Shown here: positions 1 to 8,936 of the stretch, piece by piece | How the letters are laid out: each line of letters opens with the position of its first letter | Position numbering within the stretch: position 1 is the stretch's first letter | Assembly: GCA_036867785.1 (NCBI GenBank) | Contig: CP145427.1 | Span: forward strand, 186,001-250,000 | Length of the DNA stretch: 64,000 nt | From: Plasmodiophora brassicae | Taxonomy: Eukaryota > Endomyxa: Phytomyxea > Phytomyxea > Plasmodiophorida | Reading direction: 5' to 3' | Notes under the pieces: generated by a model | Told to the model about the DNA's origin: nothing | What the model saw: only the letters and a program-made list of their open reading frames with translations | The model's database searches: none | Program-made: the position numbers and the translations under genes

Positions 1-1020
1 CCGCGTGATCGACCCGGGGTCGACGTCGCGCGCCCTGTACATGTCGCGCAGGGCGTCGTCGGTGCGGCCCCGGTCGGACAGGAGCAGGCCCCGGGCGTGC
101 AACAGCGGCGCCGTCCCCGGGTACCGCTCGAGGCCCTGCGACAGGACGGCGACGGCGCTGTCGACGGCGCCGACCTTCTCGTAGCAGGCGGCGACCCGGT
201 TCACGTAGTCGACGGCGTGGCGGCACCGGGCCGAGTGGTCGACGCGCTCGAACAGCGCCAGCGACTCGACGAACAGGGGCAGGGCGCGCTTGGCGTCCAG
301 GCGCAGCGCCTGGTTGTACATCAGCCACGACCGCGCCAGCGGCAGGCGCCCGATGCGCGCCTGCCCGTCCCGCATGACGCGGGCGGCGTCGTCGGCCCGC
401 CCCAGCTCCAGCAGCGTGTTGACGGCGGCCACGTCGATCCAGACGCGCATCGCCGGCGACGGCCAGTGCCGGAGCAGGTCCTAGGGACAGGTCAGCGACG
501 AACGCGCAGGCGTCGTAGGCGCGCGCCGCCGAACCTCGAGGAACGCCAGCGCGTTCCCGCTTCCGCCCAGGCGCCGGAGGGCGTAGAGGCGCGCGAGCAG
601 GAGGCGCGCGTCGGCGCGGTCGATGGGCGCGACGGCGGTCGCCGTCCGGAACAGGTGCTCGGCGCGGGCGAACGCGGCCCGGGCGCGCTGGCGCACCTCG
701 GCGTCGTGCGCGTTCCGGTACGACCGCCCCGACGCCGTCTGCGTGCGGCGCGTCGTGTCGAACAGGACGGTGGCGCGGATGTACAGGGCCAGGGCCAGCG
801 ACGGGTCGAGCAGCAGCGCGTGGTTCGCGTCCTGCAGCGCCTGGGCGTCCTTCCGCGCGTACATGTGGATGTAGGCGCGGCCGGCGTACAGGTCGGCGCG
901 GTCGGGGCGCACCCCGATCGCCTCGTCGAACAGGTCGATGGCGCTCTGCAGGCACCCGAACTCGGCGTGCAGGGCGTGGGCACGCGCCACCAGCCCGTCG
1001 ACGCTGGCGCCCGCCGACAT
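1..1020 (-). CDS. TPR-repeat protein, 3' end outside window
   Basis: Two exons are visible, 535-1020 and 1-480, joined by a 54-bp phase-0 GT..AG intron (481-534); the frame stays open to the window edge. The protein has repeated helix pairs with TPR spacing, for example AIDLFDEAIGVRPDRADLY and later AVAVLSQGLERYPGTAPLL, so it is a tetratricopeptide scaffold that should bind partner proteins. I chose the Met at 1020 because the preceding 96 bases, back to another in-frame Met at 1116, encode low-complexity sequence without TPR character; the upstream Met cannot be excluded. Partners and compartment cannot be read from the sequence. Confidence 0.75.
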
Positions 1021-1176
1021 ACCAGCAGCGGCGACGAGCGACGAGATCCCGGGCAGGGTGGTCACAGGACGGCAGCGTGCGCCCGAATGCAGCCCGTCGG
1101 CTGGTGCAGGTTGCACGAAGAACCGGCCGGGCGCGACTGTGACAGCGCGTGTGTGCCGGGTGCCCGCGCCGGAACA

Positions 1177-2027
1177 TCACGTCACGACGAATAATCCAGG
1201 GACTGGTCCGAGTGGAACGACGACAACGACGAACGTATATAAATACACAGACACACACACGCGGCGCCCATCAGGCGGCATCCTGGGTCGACGTCGACGG
1301 CGCGTGAACGTCGGCAGCCTAACGGGCGGGGCGGCGGTCAGATCCAGCAATCGACGGGCGGGTGTACGCGCAGGGCTCACCACGGGCGGCGCGGCGGCGC
1401 CCGAGGACGGCTCCGTCTTCACGACGGGGACGGCCGCCGCGGGGTCCGCTTGGCCACCAGCAGCAGCGTCGTCGTCAGCGGGTTTGATCATGGCGGACGT
1501 GTTCAGGTCGTACTTGTGGCTGTTCCTCATGTGCCGCGTCCTGCCAGCGAATCAGATCGGAACCACGCGCCCCCGGGGCGTTTGACGTACAGCTGGTATC
1601 GATGGCTGTAGCCGCGGTCGCAGAACAGGCAGAGGTGCGGCTTCTCGGTGCTGTGAATGACCTGATGGCGAGTCAGGCCCCACCGGTTCTCGAACGTCTT
1701 GTGGCAGAGCGGGCACCCGAACACGGGTTCGACCAGCTTCGTCTGCTTCATGTGGATGCGGGCGTGCGTCTTCAGCTGCGCCTTCAACGGGAAGCGCAGG
1801 CCGGGGCACTTCGAGCACGTGAACAGCCCCTTGCCGGTATGGATCTTCTCGTGGCGCTCCAGGTCGACCGGTCGCGCGAACCGCTTATTGCAATCGGGGC
1901 AGCGCAGGCCCGTCCGCGTCGGGTACTGGAACGGCGAGAACTGGCGCGGCGCGAACACGACGCCGGACGGCAACGGCGGGAACAGGAGGGGCGCCGTCAC
2001 GCCCGTCGTCGTGCCTTCCATCGTCAA
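1177..2027 (-). CDS. C2H2 zinc-finger protein, four fingers
   Basis: Exons 1591-2027 and 1177-1540 are joined by a 50-bp intron (1541-1590, donor gtacgt, acceptor ggcag); the product is about 266 residues. Four tandem C2H2 fingers are visible: CPDCNKRF..HEKIH, CSKC..HARIH, CPLCHKTF..HQVIH and a fourth split by the intron, CLFCDRGY then L-TRHMRNSH. Splicing restores the canonical C-x2-C-x12-H-x4-H fourth finger, which strongly supports the intron. It is probably a nuclear DNA-binding protein. The C-terminal tail is Ala/Pro-rich, contains VKTE resembling a SUMO-acceptor site, and becomes low complexity, so a further intron near 1320 is possible. Its start is divergent from the coiled-coil gene at 2461. 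Confidence 0.85.
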
Positions 2028-2460
2028 CCACCGCGAACGGACTACGCAATTTCTGCGCTCACAAGTCCGTGGGGTGTGTCGCGCGGTCTGCTCTGAATAG
2101 ATTTAGCCGCCCGGAACAGGTACGTGACAAGGACAACGTCCCGCCAGAGTGGCCCACACTGTATTCGTACGTCAGGGAGCGACGCTGACCAGCTTGAGCG
2201 TTGAAACGATGGTGTCGACGATCGACAGGGCGCGCACAGGATCCCGTACAGAAGGCGCGGCGGCGGTCGGGCGAGGTACGGTAGACCCTCCGGTTTGGAT
2301 ACGTCACGACGTGTCGAACACTGAATGATCGAGGTAGCTGTCCCACACCGTACACATCGGCGCGTTGTGGACGCGTGCAACATCGACCACGACGACAGGC
2401 GCAGAGAGCGGAGCACGCCCAACAAGGACGACGCACCGGCGCGCGCGCCGTTTCTGCGCG
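2028..2460. other. Divergent intergenic region
   Basis: This 433-bp stretch lies between the zinc-finger start and the HOOK-like start and should hold both promoters. I see no TATA box or repeat that stands out, and the frames in it have no recognisable protein features. Confidence 0.5.
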
Positions 2461-3987
2461 ATGGCGACGACGGGGACGCCGTCACCGAGCTGCGCCGCCC
2501 TGGTCGAGTTCGTCCACGCCATCCAGCATGGGGAGCTGACCGACGCGCCGGCGCCGACGAGGGTGGCGCCGGCGCCGGCGACGGTGCTGACCGCCCCGGC
2601 CGTCTACGCCGCCGTCGTCCGGTTCGCGGGCGACCTCGACCGGGAGGCGCCGCCGCCGCCCGTGGCGTCGTCCGGCGCGCTGCTGGCGATGGCCCGCGCG
2701 CGCCTGCGCTGCCTGTCGGCGGACGTTGTCGTCGGCGCGCCCGACCCGAACGACACGCCCGAGGCGGTCGCCGAGGCGCTGTTCTGCCGCGCGTGCAAGT
2801 CCCGCCTGAAACAGCGCGTCGTCGCCTGGGTCACGACGCTCGACCCGGACGACCAGGGCGACCTGATGGCGATCGTGAAGCGCGCCGACCTGCACGACGT
2901 CGAGGCGGACGACGGGCCGGCGCGCCACGACGTCGCCCTGGAGCGGGTCGCGTCGCGCCTGACGATCGCCGAGGATTGCGCCGCCGACTGGCGGGCGCAG
3001 TACGAGGCGTGCCGGGCGGCGCGCCAGGCGGACCAGGACGGGCACCAGGCCGACGTCAAGCGCCTGCGGGAGCGGCTGCTCGCCGCGCAGGACGACCTGG
3101 ATGCGGCGCGCGGCGAGCTCGAGCACGTGGCGGCGCTGCGCGCGCAGCTGGCGGCGCTCGAGGCGCAGCTCGACGGCGTCGACGACCTGCAGGAGCGCCT
3201 GGAGGCGTCCGAGCGCGACCTGCGCGCGTCGCGCCAGGCCCTCGCCGACCTGGACGGGCGCTGCGCGTCGTACCGGGCGCAGGTGGCGCGCCTGGACGCG
3301 TACCGGGCGGCGGCCGCCGAGCAGTCGGCGGCGGTCGTCCAGGCGCAGGCGCAGGCGGCCGCCGCCCAGCGCCAGGTCGAGGCGCTCGAGCACGAGTTGC
3401 AGGGCGCCCTGCGCGACAACCGCCTGCTGAAGGAGAGCGTGCAGCGCGCGCCGCCCCCCGGCGAGCGCCAGCAGCAGCAGCGGTCGCTGCACGACGACCT
3501 CGACAGCGACGAGCGGCGGCCGCCCGCGGTCGTCGCCGCTGCGCCACCCGCCGTCGACGAGGACGACGAGGCGCGCGCCCTCCGCGAGGACTTGGCGCTG
3601 GAGCGCGAGAGGAGCGCCGCCCTGGGCGGCAAGGTTCGCGACCTGGAGGCGGAGCTGGCCGACGCCGTGCGGCGCCAGGCGACGATCCGCGCCGAGAACA
3701 CGTCGCTGCGGGAGCTGCTCGACGACGACACGTCGAAAGGCAAACGGGACCTGGAGGACGACGTTGTCCGGCTGCGGGCCGACCTGCACCAGAAGCAGGT
3801 CGAGCTCGAGACGCTGGACCGGGAGGGGGCCGGCGAGCGCGTCCGCTCGAGGCAGGAGCTGCAGCTGGTCGTGTCGGCCATGTACAACCTGACGCTCGAG
3901 TACCAGCAGCGCGTGCTGAACCCGCAGGCGCACCCGGAGACGATCACGTGCCGGCCCAGGCGCCAGCGCCGCCCGGACCAACGCTGA
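2461..3987 (+). CDS. HOOK-like coiled-coil protein
   Basis: A single open frame of 508 residues starts at the ATG at 2461, which begins directly before the conserved-looking N-terminal helix CAALVEFVHAIQ. About residues 140-460 are long heptad coiled coil rich in Ala, Arg, Glu and Gln. Two short stretches recall HOOK family adaptors: TLDPDDQGDLMAIVKR at the start of the coiled coil, and QLVVSAMYNLTLEYQQRVL near the C-terminus, similar to the SAWYN segment of HOOK proteins. HOOK proteins link cargo to dynein. The HOOK N-terminal domain is not obvious here, so the assignment is tentative. The last 15 residues are Arg-rich and may be an unspliced tail. Confidence 0.55.
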   Translation: MATTGTPSPSCAALVEFVHAIQHGELTDAPAPTRVAPAPATVLTAPAVYAAVVRFAGDLDREAPPPPVASSGALLAMARARLRCLSADVVVGAPDPNDTPEAVAEALFCRACKSRLKQRVVAWVTTLDPDDQGDLMAIVKRADLHDVEADDGPARHDVALERVASRLTIAEDCAADWRAQYEACRAARQADQDGHQADVKRLRERLLAAQDDLDAARGELEHVAALRAQLAALEAQLDGVDDLQERLEASERDLRASRQALADLDGRCASYRAQVARLDAYRAAAAEQSAAVVQAQAQAAAAQRQVEALEHELQGALRDNRLLKESVQRAPPPGERQQQQRSLHDDLDSDERRPPAVVAAAPPAVDEDDEARALREDLALERERSAALGGKVRDLEAELADAVRRQATIRAENTSLRELLDDDTSKGKRDLEDDVVRLRADLHQKQVELETLDREGAGERVRSRQELQLVVSAMYNLTLEYQQRVLNPQAHPETITCRPRRQRRPDQR

Positions 3988-4145
3988 CGACGCGTTCGCG
4001 TTTCTCTAAACTGCTGTTGCCTCTCCCTATCCCCGACAGGAACGATCCGAGTGGCGACCGGGACAGCGCCTGCGCATCATGGTTCCCCTGGGCCCCTGGC
4101 AAGACGCACGTCGTTCCGTGAGGCGCCCGTTTCAGATCCGACGTG

Positions 4146-5781
4146 ATGGGCAACGTGGTCGATCGAGCCCGCGCCAGCGTGCAGGTGTCCTGGCTCGTCG
4201 TCGTTGTCGCCCTTGTCGCCGGCCTCGGTGACGCGCTCACGTTGCGCTCCAGCGACGGCGTTGACCACGTCGTCGACGTCGCCGCGTCCGCCTTCTCGCA
4301 TTCAGCGACGTTGCGCAACCTGTTCGCGAACGACAACGGCGACGAGCGCGACAGCGTCCGGATCGTGAACGCGGAAGGGCGCGATCGTCGTCGTGTTGTT
4401 CGTATGCCGACCATCGCCAGCTCCGAGTTGCAGCTGATCGTGGCGTTCATCAACGCGGTCGCAGTGCCTGAGGTACCGACGTCCGCCAGGCTTCGGCCGC
4501 ATCGCGCCTGCTGATGAGCACGCGTCCGGGCGACAGGTCGAGCGCGCCGCGCTATGGATCGAGGACGGGATACGAGCGTCGGACGTCGGCGCGTTGTGCC
4601 GCCTGCTGTCGGCCGCGCATTACCTCGACATGCCCGCCCTGACGGTCGCCATCGCCTACTCGCGACGTTTCCAGGCGGGCCTCGTTGCGACCCGCGAGAT
4701 CGACATACCCCGGGACGCGCTCCCCTGCGTCCTGGGCCTCGCCCGAATCGGCCAGATGGCGCGTACGGTGTCGCAGGTCGCCGTCGCGAGCGAGATCCGA
4801 CGTGTCCTGGTCGGCGGCAGCAGTGTCACGCTGGTCAACAGCAAACCAGTGGGCGGTTGCAGAAACCTGCTGCACTGGTCCATCCGGAACGACCAGGCGA
4901 TGGTTGCCCAGCTGCTGCTGAGCCTGCCGGGCATCGACGTGAACGTTCGCGACGAATCCGAGTGCACGCCGCTGCACGAAGCCGTGCGGAAGGTCAGGGC
5001 GCCCGGGGCCAACGTGACCGCTCGTGATGCTGCCGACCACTCGGGCAGCCGCGATGTCGTCGAGATGCTGCTGGCGGTGCCCGGGATCGAGGTCAACGCG
5101 CGGGACCAGTACGGGCGCACGCCGCTCCACCGGGCCGTTCATCGGGGGCACCGCGACATCGTCGGCGCGCTGCTGAACGCACCCGGGATCGAAGTGAACG
5201 CGCCCGGCGAGAACCTGTTGGCGCCCCTGCACGAAGCCGTGTTCGCGCCGCGCGGCGCCGACCTCATTGACCTGCTGCTGGGTGCACCCGGGATCGATGT
5301 CGACGCGCGCGACGCCTACCAGCGGACGCCCCTGCACTACGCGAGGCACGCGGTGCACGTTTCCGTCGTGGAGGCGCTCCTGCGGGCGCCCGGGATTGAC
5401 GTCAACGCCCGGGACATGTACGGGGCGACGGCGCTGTACAGGGCCGTCGCGACAGCGGACAAGCGCGCCTTCGAACTGCTGCTGGGTGCCCCGGGCGTTG
5501 ATGTGAACGCTCGCAGCAAGCGCCAGTACACGCCGCTGCATTTCGCTGCTGCGCATCGCTGCTGCCGCGTCGTCGAGCTGCTGCAGACGGCCCCCGGCAT
5601 CGACCTCGACGCGAGAACCGCATCGCGCCGCACCGCCTTGGACATTGCCCGAATGAAGCGGTACCGCGAGATCGAGACGCTGTTGTCCGGGCGCCCCGCA
5701 TCCTTACTGGAACGCCTGGCCGCCTGCGTATGGGACCTGTGCCTGTGGGACAGCAGCCGGTGGGTGTGCTGCCCACCGTAG
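4146..5781 (+). CDS. Secreted SKP1-like/ankyrin fusion protein (copy 1)
   Basis: Exons 4146-4472 and 4537-5781 (64-bp phase-0 intron) encode 523 residues. A hydrophobic segment (WLVVVVALVAGLGDA) ending near residue 30 looks like a signal peptide. It is followed by a SKP1/POZ-type fold: LTLRSSDGVDHVVDVAA, then MPTIASSELQLIVAFINA, then after the intron LCRLLSAAHYLDMPALT, which matches the SKP1 helix after the POZ core. From about residue 230 there are seven or more ankyrin repeats with the motif PGIDVNARD..RTPLH. SKP1 normally bridges cullin-1 to F-box receptors. Here a repeat module takes the receptor's place in cis, so a role as a ubiquitin-ligase adaptor is inferred. A paralogue with the same architecture and intron position lies at 53207-54865. 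Confidence 0.82.
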
Positions 5782-5890
5782 CACGCCACCTTCTGTGATA
5801 CAATGAACAACGCTTGCCTGCGTGCGGCCCCCACCGTTCCGGATTGTAATGCACCTCCTTCAGGGCGGCGGCAGGTCGGCCAAAACCACC

Positions 5891-5897
5891 AAAAAAA
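5891..5897 (-). terminator. Pol III T-run terminator of tRNA-Ser
   Basis: Seven consecutive T residues on the minus strand lie 9 bases after the tRNA 3' end. Oligo-T is the standard RNA polymerase III stop signal. Confidence 0.7.
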
Positions 5898-5906
5898 GGA
5901 ACGATC

Positions 5907-5989
5907 CGACTTCGACGCGATTCGAACGCGCGCTCCCAAAGGGAAATTGCTTAGCAAGCAACCGCCTTGACCTACTCGGCCACGAAGTC
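5907..5989 (-). tRNA. tRNA-Ser (anticodon GCT)
   Basis: On the minus strand the acceptor arms GACTTCG and CGAAGTC pair perfectly. The D region carries the serine-type GTGGCCGAGTAGG sequence, the anticodon stem GTTGC/GCAAT encloses loop TTGCTAA (anticodon complement at 5953-5955), there is a long class II variable arm, and the T arm reads GCGCG-TTCGAAT-CGCGT. The discriminator base is G. No intron is needed. A run of seven T residues downstream (plus-strand A run 5891-5897) is the expected RNA polymerase III terminator. Confidence 0.93.
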
Positions 5990-6116
5990 AATTCCGTGGC
6001 ACCTGACTTAACGCCGACGGCAATGACGGTTCGATTGTCGCCGCCGTCGCAGCTGGTCGCAAACTGCGCGCGGCGGCGCGCTCCTTCCGGGAAGAGGCTG
6101 ACGCCGTGCCGGACGG

Positions 6117-7035
6117 ATGGCCCTGGAGGACGACGGCACGGACTGGAGCGTCGTTCGCGGCCGGGGTCGGGGTCGACGACGGCGCGCGTCGACGAGGACG
6201 ACGACGGTGGCCCCGGCGGCGCCGACCGCCGACGCGTACCCGCTCGACCTGATCCGCAAGCGCGTCCCGGTCGCCGTCGCCAGGCTCGCCGGGTCGGACT
6301 TCCACGCGCGCTGCCGCCGATGGGTCTCGCGATGCGCGTTCCTGACCGCCCAGCCCGTCGACATCGTCTGCTATGGCATCGGACGGTACATCGATGCGCT
6401 GGCCCGGATCGCGATACGGCGTCCGACTCGCTGACTATGCCGCGTCCAGGTTCGGCGGATCGCGAATCTCGCAGTACCAGTTCGCGTTCCTGTCGCTGCT
6501 GGCGGAACAGTGCCGCCTGGCGTCGCCCGTGATGGTGTACGACCCCATGCTCGACGTGAACGAGCGGGCGTACCTCGAGGAGGTCGGCTTCGTGAACGTT
6601 GCCCGCAACGAGGAAGGGTGGCGACCCGTCACCCGACCGACGCTGTTCTTCATGCCCCACTGTGGGCGAGCGCTCTACAAGTACGTTGCGATGATCGGGT
6701 GCGACACCCGCCCCCGGTGCGATTCACTGACGCCACCGCTCAGCAACGTCGTCGGGTCCAACGCCCATGACCTGTCGCGGATCTGCATCATGGGCAACCG
6801 CCTGGACCGGTACCTGGAGATGGACGACGAGGACGGCGATTCCTGTTTCCTCCGCGAGGTGCGGGGCGCGTGGGTCACCGACCCCTGCCCCGCCGCCTTC
6901 GACGACGAGGACTGCGCCTTCAACGACTTCGCCCTGCAGTGGTTCCCGTCGCCCGACGCCGTCGACCGGGCGCCCCGGTCCATGCCGGTCACGACCAGCT
7001 CCAACATCATAAAGACCTGGCAGGTTGCCTGCTGA
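6117..7035 (+). CDS. SRR1-like domain protein
   Basis: Exons 6117-6385, 6450-6680 and 6744-7035 are separated by 64- and 63-bp introns; the product is 263 residues. Splicing restores the SRR1 signature in order: IVCYGIGRFGGSRISQYQF, VMVYDPMLDVNERAYLE, FVNVARNEEG, TLFFMPHCGRALYNNVVGSN, ICIMGN and NDFALQWFP. The second splice joins LY to NN exactly where the family has YNN. Family members include plant SRR1 (circadian/phytochrome signalling), yeast BER1 and human SRRD; their biochemistry is poorly known. The Arg-rich N-terminal 50 residues are low complexity. The function in this organism is inferred only from the family. Confidence 0.85.
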
Positions 7036-7122
7036 TTATCTCTCGGTGCTGTCGTCGCACCGTCTGTCATTAGTCGATCGCAGGTCGGTACCACGTGGTG
7101 ATAGGCGGCGGGGGGCGTCGTC

Positions 7123-8853
7123 ATGAGCGCCGAGAGCCCGGCCGCCGCGCCGCCGTCCGTCGATGACCTGGCGTAAGCGCGCACGACGCCGCCCCCGCCA
7201 CACCGCTCTGGGCGAATCACATTGCGAACAGGCTCCGGCTGGCGTCGCGCCTCCCGGCCGCGTTGCGCGCCAAGTCGACCGTGTCGACCGCGAGTACGTC
7301 GAGGAGCCGTCGTCGCAAACGCAGGCCCCCTTAACGGTGTGTGTGTCAGCGCTCCAGGCGCTGCGGTCGTCGCTGGACGGGGCCGGCATTCGCGACGACG
7401 CGCTGATGGCGACGTGCGCGCCGTACCGGCGCCTGGTGTACGAGATGACCGAGTTCTGCGGCACGCAGGCGGACGCGCTCTGCTCCCTCGCCGACCTGCG
7501 CACGTTCTTCATCCTCAGAGGAGTCCTCGTCGAGGCGCTGCGCCTGCCCGACGTGAAGGCGCAGGCGGACATGATGGCCGGCGCCCTGCGATGGTTCGAG
7601 CAGCACCGCCAGGGCGGCGAGAGCGGCGCCGTCGCCGGCCGCGCCCTCGGGCGCCTCGCCGGCAACCGCTTCAGGGACTACAGCGACCACATGATCGAGG
7701 TAGGCGCGTCGTGGCCAGGGCAGGCCCCACACATGTCGGCTGATGGCGGTCGCACAGCGATCAACGCTGCCCCGGCTGCGGGGCGTCGTCACCCGGGACC
7801 TGGTCGCGTCGCACGCGGCCAGGACGAACTCGACGCCCGACCTCGTCGCCGAGGCGCTGCGTGCCGCGTCGCGATACGCGCCCAGGCCGGCGTCGCCCGC
7901 GTCGTCGGCGGCGACTCACGACGACGACCACCACGACCACCAGTCCATCATGAGGACGGCGCTGTCCCCGTCGCTCGACGACATCTGGCTGCAGAAGCGC
8001 GAGCGCGAGGCGAACGACGCCCAGCTCCAGCGGCACATGCGCGCCCTGCTCCAGCGTTGGGGCGCGCGTCGCGCTCGCGTTGACGGTAACCTGGGCGTGC
8101 CCACCGCGCTCGACGTCGCTGACCGCCGCCGGTGCAGAGGAGATCGCGCGTCGCCAGGAGTCGTCCCTGTATGCACGTCGGCACGCGTTGCAGGCGTCAG
8201 CGTCGACGCCCGCGCTGCTGGGCGGCGCAGGCGACCACTTCAAGGTGGACGCGTGGAGCCTGAACGCGAACGGGACGACGCGGCCGTGGGCCGTCAGCCA
8301 GGACAGGCACGACGTGCCGGGCGTGGCCGACCCGCCCGCATTGCAACTGAAGCCGGCGCCCGACCTGGCGGCCGTGGCCACGTTGCCGGGCGTCACCTGG
8401 CGGGCCACCGGCGGCGGTGCCCCGATCCACAAGGACGACCGCCTGTCGGTGCAGGAGATGATCGCCCAGCGCCAGGGGTCGACCCGGTCGCTGTTCAACC
8501 CGCAGGCGGCTCTGACGGTCAACATGTCGTACGGCGACGTCGTCGTTCGTGGCGAAGGGGACGCGCGCGTCGCCGGCTCCCGACATGTCGACCGGTGCGA
8601 CGACATGCGCGAGGTGGACAAGATCAAGGCGACACTGGAGCGCCGAGGCGTCCACATCGGTCGTGCCGTTCTCGAGCGGGCGCTCGTCGAGCCCATGGCG
8701 GACCTGTCCGCCGTCGAGCGCGCCCAGCTGTTCCCCATTGCCGGCGAAGGCCTGATCATGAACGGGAACGCCGACAGCGCGGCCAAGGCCGGCAAGTCCA
8801 GCGCGAAAGGCAAGAAGGGCGGCAAATCCAAGAAGAAGAAGAAGAAGAAGTAG
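7123..8853 (+). CDS. Unrecognised five-exon protein with Lys-rich tail
   Basis: Exons 7123-7172, 7232-7293, 7350-7699, 7758-8085 and 8138-8853 give a continuous frame of 501 residues with introns of 52-59 bp and good GT/AG sites. I do not recognise a family. The N-terminal half is helical (LQALRSSLDGAGIRDDAL, LADLRTFFILRGVLVEAL), the middle is charged coiled coil (DIWLQKREREANDAQLQ), and the C-terminus ends in a lysine run after KSSAKGKKGGKSK. No signal peptide or membrane segment is visible. A cytoskeletal or flagellar role is possible, since long charged coiled coils of this kind occur there, but nothing in the sequence shows it. Confidence 0.65.
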
Positions 8854-8936
8854 TCGTGGTGAACCATGGGGCGGCAGTGTATTTGCAAACGCGCGATCTG
8901 TGTCGCTCGGCGTGCCTACCGTCGTTCAGCGCCTAC

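Noticed and set aside
2482-3981. A 499-residue minus-strand open frame opposite the HOOK-like gene
   Set aside because: It is the antisense of a GC-rich coiled-coil gene; its composition is Arg/Leu/Ala noise without a domain, while the plus frame has heptads and family motifs.
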